A DNA stretch of 42,434 nucleotides from Burkholderiaceae bacterium (GTDB lineage: Bacteria > Pseudomonadota > Gammaproteobacteria > Burkholderiales > Burkholderiaceae_C). Position 1 is the stretch's first letter; each line of letters begins with the position of its first letter. Of this stretch, positions 8,022-16,141 are shown one piece after another. Under the pieces are notes generated by a model that ran no database searches, was not told the DNA's origin, and saw only the letters and a program-made list of their open reading frames with translations. The position numbers and the translations under genes are program-made. The stretch covers positions 1 to 42,434 of the forward strand of contig JAEUOY010000087.1 in the NCBI GenBank assembly GCA_016790515.1. Direction: 5' to 3'.

Positions 8022-8714
8022 ATGAACCAGACCACCACCTACGACCCGACCACTTCTGGTGTCTCCAGCGTCGGCGAACGCAACCGAGTCCTGCGCAACA
8101 CGTATTGGTTGCTCGCGCTGTCGATGGTGCCGACCGTGCTCGGTGCCTGGATCGGCGTACAGACCGGGATTGCCCGCGCGATGTCGCCGGGCATCGGCCT
8201 GGTCGTCTTCCTCGTCGGAGCCTTCGGCTTCATGTTCGCGATCGAGAAGACCAAGAACTCGGCCGCCGGCGTGCCGGTGCTGCTGGCGTTCACCTTCTTC
8301 ATGGGCATCATGCTCTCGCGCCTTGTTGGCGTGGTGCTCGGCCTGAGCAACGGCGCGAGCCTGATCATGATGGCCTTTGCAGGCACCGGTGCGATCTTCC
8401 TCGGCATGGCCGCCATGTCGTCGATCATCAAGCGCGACCTGTCGGCGATGGGCAAGTGGCTGTTCATCGGTGCCATCATGGTGCTGGTGGCGGGCATCGC
8501 CAACTTCTTCATCCAGTCGAGTGCTCTGATGATCACGCTGTCGGTGCTGGTGATCGGCATCTTCTCGGCCTTCATCCTGTACGACCTCAAGCGTGTGCAG
8601 GACGGACTGGAGACGAACTACATCAGCGCCACGCTGGGTGTCTACCTGAGCATCTACAACGTGTTCCAGGCCCTGCTGTCGCTGTTCGGCATCGCTGGTG
8701 GCCGCGACGAGTGA
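8022..8714 (+). CDS. Bax inhibitor-1/YccA family membrane protein
   Basis: This is a 230-residue inner-membrane protein with about seven hydrophobic segments, typical of the BI-1/YccA (UPF0005) family. YccA in E. coli modulates FtsH, and family members may leak calcium or protons. Hallmarks are RNRVLRNTYWLLALSMVPT at the start, FGFMFAIEKTKN, and the end YISATLGVYLSIYNVFQALL. AGGACAACCC before ATG is the ribosome site. It is a paralogue of the gene at 33355-34053, with long identical stretches. Its position next to Usp/HPF genes suggests a stress-specific copy, while the other copy sits in a housekeeping setting. Confidence 0.93.
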   Translation: MNQTTTYDPTTSGVSSVGERNRVLRNTYWLLALSMVPTVLGAWIGVQTGIARAMSPGIGLVVFLVGAFGFMFAIEKTKNSAAGVPVLLAFTFFMGIMLSRLVGVVLGLSNGASLIMMAFAGTGAIFLGMAAMSSIIKRDLSAMGKWLFIGAIMVLVAGIANFFIQSSALMITLSVLVIGIFSAFILYDLKRVQDGLETNYISATLGVYLSIYNVFQALLSLFGIAGGRDE

Positions 8715-10125
8715 ATGACCCGGAGACCGGGCGGTCAACGCGGCGGGCGCGTGGACCGAAGCCGCCTTCCTGATGCTGCTGCAAGTGTTGACCAAGTTCC
8801 TGTCGGATCTCGTTGAGCGCATTCCTGCACATCCGCTGCTGGCCAGCGCGTGTCAGACCGCCCCGACGTGCTGTGCAGCCTCGGCGTCGGCAAGTGGCGT
8901 GAGGTCGCTCGGCACGGCTCGGAACAGTGTGGATGCCAGATGCCAGGAGGCCCGGGCTTGGCCTCGGGCGGCTCGGAGCGGGCCGACAGGCAGGTGTCGG
9001 CGGGTCTGAGCCGCTCGCAGCCAGTCGTCAAGGGCGCAGTGCACCCGGAGACCGCCGAGCATACCGTCACAGGGTCAGCTGTACCGACACGGCGTGCCTA
9101 CTGCGGCTGTCGATACCGTGACCACCCCGCCCGATGCGAAAGGTCGGTCATACTGACGGGCCACGAGGCAGAGGGCCGGGCGGGGCGCGAGAGAGGTTGC
9201 GATACCGTCATCGACCCTGTCAATACCGTCATCGGCTCGGGAGACCCGTCTCCGGATACCGTCAATAGTGCCCTCGAACCACGGCTTCCGCCTCGAGGAA
9301 GAGAACATTGCGAGTTTCATCGCTGAAGGTCATATCGACAGGCCACCGAGTGCACTGCTTGGCGACGGTAGAAATGTCGGTATCGGGCCGACTTTCGCGC
9401 CAGTCGGGCTGACTTCTACCTATGAGCAGCACCTTCCTGTTGACAATAGAGTGGGAATGACGGGTCCGCTGAAAAGTCGCTGCAGATCGACGGTTTGCAT
9501 CGCTCGTTGACGATCTGGCCGCGCTGTCGACCAGCCTCGCCGATTTCACTGCAGAGTCCTTGTCGCCACCGCGGCGAGGCAAGGCCTCGGCCGCCCATGC
9601 GACGGACCATTCGACTGCGCGAGACCGTGGCCGTGCCATGAGGCGCCGCAACGGCGGCGGCAGGGCAGGGCGCTTGGTTCGGCAGCACATCGAATGGCTG
9701 CGTTCGCAGGGGGCCTCGTTGAGGATCCGACCCCGTGCCGACTCGCCTCGGAACGGCCAGTCGCCCATGCGGCGGGCGCTCGTCCGCCGAGCGCAGCCGC
9801 CACCTCGGCACGGCCTGCAGCCAGTGGGCAGGAACAGCCGCTGGTCGTCGAAGGCTGGTCGGGAACTGGCTGCGCAGGGACACGCTGCGGCGCACCGGCG
9901 CACCGCCGGACAAGTGCGAGGCGACGGAGTGGGTGAAGCGACATGGCGCGCTGCAGGTCCAGCCGTGGACCGAGAGCACCCGGCTACGGTCTTGCCGGGG
10001 CCTGCCGCGGCGACACGCCACGGCCAACCCTCGCCGCCGCAGGCACACTATGCTTGAGGCCTTTTGGCGAGCCGCGTGCGCACGCACGACGGGTACCGCC
10101 TGCGTCGAACCACAGGAGAGGGCCG
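8715..10125. other. Gene-poor 1.4 kb stretch with repeat cluster
   Basis: I see no intact gene here. Open frames cross the region in several phases, but none gives a recognisable protein, a good ribosome site and steady coding character. Short protein-like pieces (for example a plus-strand stretch ASLVDDLAALSTSLADF near 9500-9550 and a minus-strand MTFSDETRNVLFLEAEAVV near 9265-9330) suggest decayed genes or mobile DNA. The part around 9060-9500 looks less GC-rich than its surroundings and holds five ATACCGT(C/G)A repeats. A possible -10 TATGCT (10050-10055) for the downstream hydrolase lies near the right end. Confidence 0.55.
9061..9264. repeat. Cluster of ATACCGTCA direct repeats
   Basis: TACCGTCA occurs in the same orientation at 9062-9069, 9203-9210, 9224-9231 and 9257-9264, with a one-base variant TACCGTGA at 9114-9121. 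All five are preceded by A, and two extend to ATACCGTCATCG. Start-to-start steps are 52, 89, 21 and 33 bp, the last two near two and three helical turns. The array lies in a stretch without a convincing gene. Confidence 0.75.
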
Positions 10126-10929
10126 TTGAACATCATCGAGCGCAACAACGTCCAGCAACTGGGTGACCGCGGCCCCGTCCTGCTGTACGCGCATGGCTTC
10201 GGCTGCAACCAGGACATGTGGCGCTTCGTCACGCCCGCGTTCGCCGCAACACACCGCCAGATCCTGTTTGACTACGTCGGCAGCGGCAGATCCGATCTGT
10301 CGGCCTTCGAGCCGCGCCGCTACGCCAGCCTGGACGGCTACGCCCAAGACCTGCTCGAGGTCTGCGACGCGCTGGGGCTGACCGAGGGCGTGATCTTCGT
10401 CGGGCATTCGGTCAGCTGCAGCATCGGGATGCTGGCATCCATCGCGCGCCCGGGGCTTTTTCAGCGGCTGGTGCTGGTAGGCCCTTCGCCCTGCTTCTTG
10501 AACCACCCGCCCGGGTACCTGGGCGGCTTCGAGCGCGAAGACCTGGAGGGCCTGCTGGCCCTGATGGACCAGAACTACATGGGCTGGGCCCAGTACCTGG
10601 GGCCGGTGGTGGCGGGCCCGGCGGGCACCGGTGAGGTGGCCACGCTGCTGACCAGCAGCTTCTGCTCGACCGACCCCAAGGCCGCCAAGGTGTTTGCGCG
10701 AGCCACGTTCTTCGCCGACAACCGGGCCGATCTGCCGCGCGTCACGCGGCCTGCGCTGATCCTGCAGAGCCGCAGCGACACGCTGGCGCCCGTGGGTGTG
10801 GGCGAGTACCTCCACCGCCACCTGAAGGGCAGCCATCTGCGCGTCCTCGACGTGGCGGGAGACTGCGCCCACCTGAGCCATCCGGACCTCGTCGTCGAGG
10901 CCATGCAGGACTTCCTCGCTCGCACCTGA
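10126..10929 (+). CDS. rsbQ: RsbQ-like alpha/beta hydrolase
   Basis: This is a 267-residue alpha/beta hydrolase closely resembling Bacillus subtilis RsbQ in length and order of motifs: AHGFGCNQDMW, FDYVGSGRSDL, SLDGYAQDLLEVCDALGL, GHSVS with nucleophile Ser95, VGPSPCFLNHPPGY, FCSTDP, Asp218 in QSRSDTLAP and the catalytic His in CAHLSHPD. RsbQ produces or processes a small hydrophobic signal needed by the PAS domain of RsbP in energy stress. The likely start is TTG at 10126 with AGGAGAG 5-6 bp upstream; this gives the RsbQ length. It stands 27 bp before a gene whose first domain is a PAS, so the RsbQ-PAS pairing is kept but with a different output. Confidence 0.92.
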   Translation: MNIIERNNVQQLGDRGPVLLYAHGFGCNQDMWRFVTPAFAATHRQILFDYVGSGRSDLSAFEPRRYASLDGYAQDLLEVCDALGLTEGVIFVGHSVSCSIGMLASIARPGLFQRLVLVGPSPCFLNHPPGYLGGFEREDLEGLLALMDQNYMGWAQYLGPVVAGPAGTGEVATLLTSSFCSTDPKAAKVFARATFFADNRADLPRVTRPALILQSRSDTLAPVGVGEYLHRHLKGSHLRVLDVAGDCAHLSHPDLVVEAMQDFLART

Positions 10930-10956
10930 GCCGCCAAGCCCAGCGCCCGTCGGCCC

Positions 10957-13900
10957 ATGACGCTGCTCGATCAACTGCCGTGTGCCGTGCTCATCACCGA
11001 CGGCAGCGGCAGCGTGATGGCGCTGAACGCCGAACTGCTGTCGCTGATCGGCGACTCCCGCCAGCGCTGGCTGGGCGCACCGGTCGACGACATGCTGCCG
11101 CCCGCCGGCCGCATCTTTCTGCAGACCCACGTCTGGCCGACGCTGTTGCGCGATGGCCGCGTCAACGAGATCCACCTGCAGCTGAAGACCGCTGGCGGCG
11201 AGCGCCTGCCGGTGCTTCTGAACAGCAGCCGCGGCGAACATGCCGGCCAGCCCGCCTTCTTCTGGACCTTCTTCTCCGCGAGCGAGCGGCACCGCTTCGA
11301 GGCCGAACTCGTCGCGCAGCGCAACCGGGCCGACTCGACCAGCCAGGCCCTGCAGGCCAGCCAGCGGTTCGTCACAGGCATCACCGACGCCATTCCGGGT
11401 CTGGTGGCCTACTGGGACCGCGAACTGCGATGCCGCTTTGCCAACCCTGCGTACCAGGCCTGGTTCAGCCGGGCGCCCGCGGACATGCTCGGCGCCCGGA
11501 TGCCGGATCTGCTGGGCCCGCAGTTGTTCGAGCAGACCCGGCCGCACGTCGATGCCGTGCTGGCGGGCCAGGAGCAGCGCTTCGAGCGTGCGCTGCGCCG
11601 CCCCGACGACAGCACAGGCCACCTCTGGGTCCACTACCTGCCCGACCGGGTCGACAACGGGGTGGTCGGCTTCTACGTGCATGCCGCCGACGTGACCGAG
11701 ATGAAGTCCGCCCAGCTGGCACTGGCGCAGGCCCGGCACGAACTGGAGCGCGAGCACGATCGCCTTCGCAACCTGATCGACAGCACGCAGGCGGGCACCT
11801 GGGAGTGGAACGTGCGGACGGGCGAGGTCATCGTCAACCGTCGCTGGGCCGAGATACTGGGCTGGACTCCGCAGGAACTCGGCCCGGTGCACAACCAGCT
11901 GCGGGTCGATCTTTCCCACCCGGACGAACTGGCGAACACGCGCCACCTGCTGCGCGAGCACTTCGCGGGCCGCACCGATTCGTACGTCACCGAGGTGCGC
12001 CTGCGCCACCGGGATGGCCGTTGGATCTGGGTCGAGGACCGCGGGCGCCTCGTCACCCGCACGGCCGACGGTCGCGCGGAGTGGATGTTCGGCGTGCAGA
12101 TCGACATCACCGACCGCAAGCGCCGGGATGAAGCCCTGCGCCGCAGCGAGGCCCTGCTCAACCGCACCGGCGAAGCGGCCGGGGTCGGCGGCTGGGAGCT
12201 CGACCTGGCCACCCGGCAGCTCAGCTGGTCGGCCCAGATGCGGCGGATCCACGGCGTGGCCGACGACTTCCAGCCCGACCTGGATGCCGCCATCGCCTTC
12301 TTTGCGCCGCAGGCGCGGCCCATGATGCGGGGCGCCGTGGAACAGGCGATCGGCAGCGGCCGCCGCTGGGACGTCGAGGCGCCTGTCGTCCGCGCCGATG
12401 GGAGCCGCATCGTCGTGCGCTCGGTGGGCCAGGTGGAGTTCGAGGGTGGGCGCCCCGCCCGCCTGCTGGGCGCCCTGCAGGACATCACCGCGACCGTCGA
12501 GCACCGGCGTGCCCTGCAGGCCGCGCACCAGCGCATGGCGCTGGCAGCCGACAGCGGCGGCATTGCCGTCTTCGAGATCGATCTCGCGGCTGGCACACTC
12601 GTCGCCGACGCATGGTTGGTGCGCCAGTACGAGTTGCCGCCGGGCCGTGGCCATGTCCCGGCCGACCTGTGGTCCTTGCGTCTGCACGCCGACGACCGCG
12701 AAGCGCTGGCGCGTGCCGTGGCGCATGCCACGGCGCGCCAGCGCACGCTGGAGGCCGGCTTCCGCATCGTGCGCAGCGATGGCACGCGCCACATGCGCGT
12801 GGCCGCCCGCATCACCCGCGACGACCATGGCCAGGCGCAGGGCCTGGTGGGGGTGAGCTGGGACGTGACGGCCTTGCAGGAGCTCAGTGCGCGGCTGGCC
12901 CAGCAGCACGAGCTCATGCGCGTGACGCTGCAGTCCATCGGCGACGCCGTCATCACCACCGATGCCGCCGGCCTCGTCACCTGGCTCAACCCGGTGGCAG
13001 AGCGCATGACGGGCTGGCCGGCCGCCGAGGCGCAGGGCCAGCCGATGACCGAGGTCTTCCGCATCGTGCACGAGCAGACCCGCGAGCCAGCGCCCGACCC
13101 CGTGGCCGCGTGCCTGGCCGAGCGGCGCACGGTCAGCCTGGCAGACCCCACGGTGCTGTTGGCGCGCGACGGCGCCGAGCACGGCATCCAGGACTCCGCG
13201 GCACCCATCCTGGGCACCCGCAACGAGGTGCTGGGCGTGGTCCTGGTGTTCCATGACGTCAGCGAACAGCGGCGACTGACCGGTGAGCTCGCCCACCGGG
13301 CCACGCGTGATGCGCTGACCGGTCTGGTCAACCGCGCCGAGTTCGAGTCCCGGCTGCTGCGCGCGCTGCGCAGCGCCCAGGACGACGGAAACCAGCACGC
13401 GCTGCTGTGCATCGACCTGGACCATTTCAAGCAGGTCAACGACGCCTGCGGCCACGCCGAAGGCGACCGCCTGCTCAAGCAGATCACCCGGCTGCTGGCC
13501 GATGCCGTCCGCGGGCGCGACACCGTGGCACGGCTGGGGGGCGACGAGTTCGCCATCCTCCTCGAGCACTGCAGCCAGGACCAGGCCCTGCGCGTGGCAC
13601 AGAAGGTCTGTGACCAGGTGGACCAGTTCCGCTTCGTGCACGGCGAGCGACGCTTCCGGGTCGGCACAAGCATCGGGCTGGTACCGGTGCACAGGCGCTG
13701 GCCCAGCGTCGCGGCGCTGCTGAAGGCGGCCGACGGCGCCTGCTACGCGGCCAAGGAAGCGGGCCGCAACCGGGTGCAGGTCTGGTCCGACGACGACGCT
13801 GAACAGCAGGTGCGGCAGGCCCAGGTGCAGTGGTCCACGCGCATCGAGCGGGCGCTCGACGTCACCGGGTTTGCGCTCCATGCGCAGCGCATCTTGCCCT

Positions 13901-14607
13901 TGTCCGGCAAGCCGCGTGGGCTGCGTGCCGAGGTGCTGCCGGGCCTGGAGAACGAGGACGGTTCGGTCACGCTCCCCGGCGCCTTCCTGCCCGCCGCCGA
14001 ACGCTTACACCTCGCCACCCGCATCGACCGGCGGGCACTCGAAGCGCTGGTGCAGCGCTTGCTCGCGCTGCCGTCCCTGAACGGGATCGAGCGGCTCAGC
14101 GTCAACCTGTCGGGCCAGTCGCTCGAAGACCGCGCCTTCCGCGCCTGGGCCGTCGATCTGCTCGACAGGGCGGGCCCCGGGGTCTGCCGCTGCCTGGGAC
14201 TGGAGGCCAACGAAACCGCTGCCGTGGCCCACCTCGCCGACGCAAGGCAGTTCTTCGAGCAGGTGCGCTCGCGGGGGGTCCAGGTCGCGCTGGACGACTT
14301 CGGCGCCGGTGCCTCGTCTTTCGGCTACCTGAAGACGCTGCCGGTCGACGTGCTGAAGATCGACAGTCAGTTGGTGGCCAACCTGATCGATGAGCCTCTG
14401 GACGAAGCAGCGGTGCGCTGCTTCGTCGACGTGGCACGCGTTGCGGGCCTGAGCACCGTGGCCGGGTCCGTGGAACGGGCCGACGTGCGACAGCGGCTGC
14501 TGGAACTGGGCGTGGATGACGCGCAGGGCAACCTGCTCCACGGCCCGGAGCCGCTCGACCGGGTGCTGGCCATCGTGATGTCGGCAACTGCCAGAACCCA
14601 TGCCTGA
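10957..14607 (+). CDS. Multi-PAS GGDEF protein with degenerate EAL domain
   Basis: This is a 1216-residue cytoplasmic cyclic-di-GMP signalling protein without evident membrane helices. Order: six PAS-like units starting near residues 3, 138, 270, 397, 525 and 652, then GGDEF (about 780-935) and EAL (about 955-1210). The GGDEF motif is intact (861-865) and is preceded by RGRD, the RxxD inhibitory site, so diguanylate cyclase activity is expected. The EAL domain is altered: AEVLPGL replaces E(A/V)LLR (E992), and the AE.VE loop reads AGSVE (G1170), although NLSGQS, DDFG (1113-1114), KID (K1134) and a late QG remain. Phosphodiesterase activity is therefore doubtful. It follows rsbQ by 27 bp and overlaps the next kinase gene by 8 bp. 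No strong ribosome site precedes the ATG. Confidence 0.9.
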   Translation: MTLLDQLPCAVLITDGSGSVMALNAELLSLIGDSRQRWLGAPVDDMLPPAGRIFLQTHVWPTLLRDGRVNEIHLQLKTAGGERLPVLLNSSRGEHAGQPAFFWTFFSASERHRFEAELVAQRNRADSTSQALQASQRFVTGITDAIPGLVAYWDRELRCRFANPAYQAWFSRAPADMLGARMPDLLGPQLFEQTRPHVDAVLAGQEQRFERALRRPDDSTGHLWVHYLPDRVDNGVVGFYVHAADVTEMKSAQLALAQARHELEREHDRLRNLIDSTQAGTWEWNVRTGEVIVNRRWAEILGWTPQELGPVHNQLRVDLSHPDELANTRHLLREHFAGRTDSYVTEVRLRHRDGRWIWVEDRGRLVTRTADGRAEWMFGVQIDITDRKRRDEALRRSEALLNRTGEAAGVGGWELDLATRQLSWSAQMRRIHGVADDFQPDLDAAIAFFAPQARPMMRGAVEQAIGSGRRWDVEAPVVRADGSRIVVRSVGQVEFEGGRPARLLGALQDITATVEHRRALQAAHQRMALAADSGGIAVFEIDLAAGTLVADAWLVRQYELPPGRGHVPADLWSLRLHADDREALARAVAHATARQRTLEAGFRIVRSDGTRHMRVAARITRDDHGQAQGLVGVSWDVTALQELSARLAQQHELMRVTLQSIGDAVITTDAAGLVTWLNPVAERMTGWPAAEAQGQPMTEVFRIVHEQTREPAPDPVAACLAERRTVSLADPTVLLARDGAEHGIQDSAAPILGTRNEVLGVVLVFHDVSEQRRLTGELAHRATRDALTGLVNRAEFESRLLRALRSAQDDGNQHALLCIDLDHFKQVNDACGHAEGDRLLKQITRLLADAVRGRDTVARLGGDEFAILLEHCSQDQALRVAQKVCDQVDQFRFVHGERRFRVGTSIGLVPVHRRWPSVAALLKAADGACYAAKEAGRNRVQVWSDDDAEQQVRQAQVQWSTRIERALDVTGFALHAQRILPLSGKPRGLRAEVLPGLENEDGSVTLPGAFLPAAERLHLATRIDRRALEALVQRLLALPSLNGIERLSVNLSGQSLEDRAFRAWAVDLLDRAGPGVCRCLGLEANETAAVAHLADARQFFEQVRSRGVQVALDDFGAGASSFGYLKTLPVDVLKIDSQLVANLIDEPLDEAAVRCFVDVARVAGLSTVAGSVERADVRQRLLELGVDDAQGNLLHGPEPLDRVLAIVMSATARTHA

Positions 14608-16141
14608 CCTGGACGATCAACCCCGCCTCGCCGCGCTGCACGATCTGGCGGTGCTGGACACGCCCCCCGAACCGGTGTTCGACGCCATCGCCGCGCTCGC
14701 CGCGCAGGTGTGCGAGGTACCGATCGCGCTGATATCGCTGGTGGACGTGGCGCGCCAGTGGTTCAAGGCCAACATGGGGCTTCCGGGGGTCAGCCAGACG
14801 CCGCGCGAGGTGGCCTTCTGCCACCATGCCATCGCCCAGGCCGCGTTGCTGGAGGTTCCCGACGCCCAGGCCGACCCGCGCTTCCGGGACAACCCTCTGG
14901 TGACCGGCCGGCCCGACATCCGCTTCTACGCGGGTGCGCCCATCGAAGTGGCTGGCGGCCACCGCATCGGCACGGTATGCGTGATCGACCGTCAGCCCCG
15001 GCAGTTGACGGATGTGCAGCGCACCGTGCTGGCCGGCCTGGCGCGCATCGCCAGCCTGGCGCTGGCCGATCGACGCAGCAGCCAGGATGCGGCAGCGGCC
15101 TTGGCCCAGAGCGAGGCCCGCTACCGCGCCATCGTGGAGGACCAGAGCGAACTGATCTCGGTGGCCGACCCCGATGGCACCCTGCGCTTCGTCAATGCGG
15201 CCTACGCCAGGCACTTCGACATGACGCCGCAGCGCATGGTGGGCCGCAACCTGCTCGACTTCGTCGACGATGCCGACCGCGCCGCCGTGGCTGCGCATCT
15301 GGCTTCGTTGCGCCAGAGCGGGGCCGCGGCCGGCGGCATCAACCGCATGCGGTCCGCAGCCGCGGCGGCGCGCTGGGTGTCCTGGGTCAACCGGCCGCTG
15401 CTGGGCGCAGGCGGCGCGGTGCAGGCGATCCAGTCGGTCGGCCGCGACATCACCGAGCAGCACCAGGCCCAGGAAGCCTGGCGGGCAGCCCTGGCCGAGC
15501 GTGAGACCCTGCTCAAGGAGGTCTACCACCGGGTCAAGAACAACCTGCAGATGGTGCAGAGCCTGCTCAGCCTGCAGCAGCGCGCGTCGACCAACCCGCT
15601 GGCGCAGCATGCGCTGCAGGAAAGCGCGCGCCGCGTGCGCGCCATGGCCCTGGTGCACGAGAAGCTGTACCAGACAAGCAACCTGCGGACGGTCTCGCTG
15701 CGCGACTACACCGCCGATCTGCTGCGCCAGATCGACGAAGCCACCGGCGCCACGCGGCAAGGCGTGGCGTTGCAGGCCGCAGTGCCGGACCTGGCCTGCC
15801 AGCTCGACGGCGCCATCCCCTACGGCCTCATCGTCACCGAGCTGGTGACCAACGCGATGGAGCACGCCTTTGCCGGCGGCAGGGCCGGCCGGCTGCAGGT
15901 CACACTCGAGCTGCAAGGCGAGGTGCCGGTGCTGTCGGTGTTCGACGACGGCCCCGGCCTTCCGGCCGACTTCGACATCGACAAGGCGCCGTCGATGGGC
16001 CTGCAGCTGGCCAGCGCGCTGGCCGCCCAGCTCGGCGGCCGGCTGCAGGCCCGATCGGCGCAAGGCGCGCAGTTCAGCGCCGCACTGCCGCGCCTCGTGG
16101 CCGCTGCGCCAGCGGCGGTCAGCCCGCCGCCGGCAGCGTGA
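14600..16141 (+). CDS. GAF-PAS sensor histidine kinase, HisKA_2 family
   Basis: This is a 513-residue soluble kinase: GAF (about 20-160, with FKANMGLPG and FCHHAI), PAS (about 170-290), HisKA_2 dimerisation domain with EVYHRVKNNLQ (His310) and a HATPase (about 390-500) with NAMEHAF and DDGPGLP. HisKA_2 kinases are often sensors of light or redox, but the ligand is unknown here. Its ATG overlaps the upstream gene's stop by 8 bp, so it is coupled to the GGDEF protein. Its last 23 bp overlap the 3' end of the convergent REC-PAS kinase gene. The kinase core is very like that of the dCache kinase at 18008-19945. Confidence 0.92.
   Translation: MPDLDDQPRLAALHDLAVLDTPPEPVFDAIAALAAQVCEVPIALISLVDVARQWFKANMGLPGVSQTPREVAFCHHAIAQAALLEVPDAQADPRFRDNPLVTGRPDIRFYAGAPIEVAGGHRIGTVCVIDRQPRQLTDVQRTVLAGLARIASLALADRRSSQDAAAALAQSEARYRAIVEDQSELISVADPDGTLRFVNAAYARHFDMTPQRMVGRNLLDFVDDADRAAVAAHLASLRQSGAAAGGINRMRSAAAAARWVSWVNRPLLGAGGAVQAIQSVGRDITEQHQAQEAWRAALAERETLLKEVYHRVKNNLQMVQSLLSLQQRASTNPLAQHALQESARRVRAMALVHEKLYQTSNLRTVSLRDYTADLLRQIDEATGATRQGVALQAAVPDLACQLDGAIPYGLIVTELVTNAMEHAFAGGRAGRLQVTLELQGEVPVLSVFDDGPGLPADFDIDKAPSMGLQLASALAAQLGGRLQARSAQGAQFSAALPRLVAAAPAAVSPPPAA

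Noticed and set aside
8853-9062. Minus-strand 69-residue open frame in the gene desert
   Set aside because: It has no recognisable domain and no clear ribosome site; not strong enough to call a gene.
9560-10057. Plus-strand 165-residue open frame in the gene desert
   Set aside because: Its translation is Arg/Ala-rich, starts at a TTG without ribosome site, and competes with long open frames in other phases, so coding is unlikely.
10048-13881. A very long open frame on the minus strand (about 1277 residues)
   Set aside because: It lies antisense to the clear rsbQ and GGDEF genes; its translation is a His/Gln/Arg-rich low-complexity string typical of the shadow of high-GC genes.
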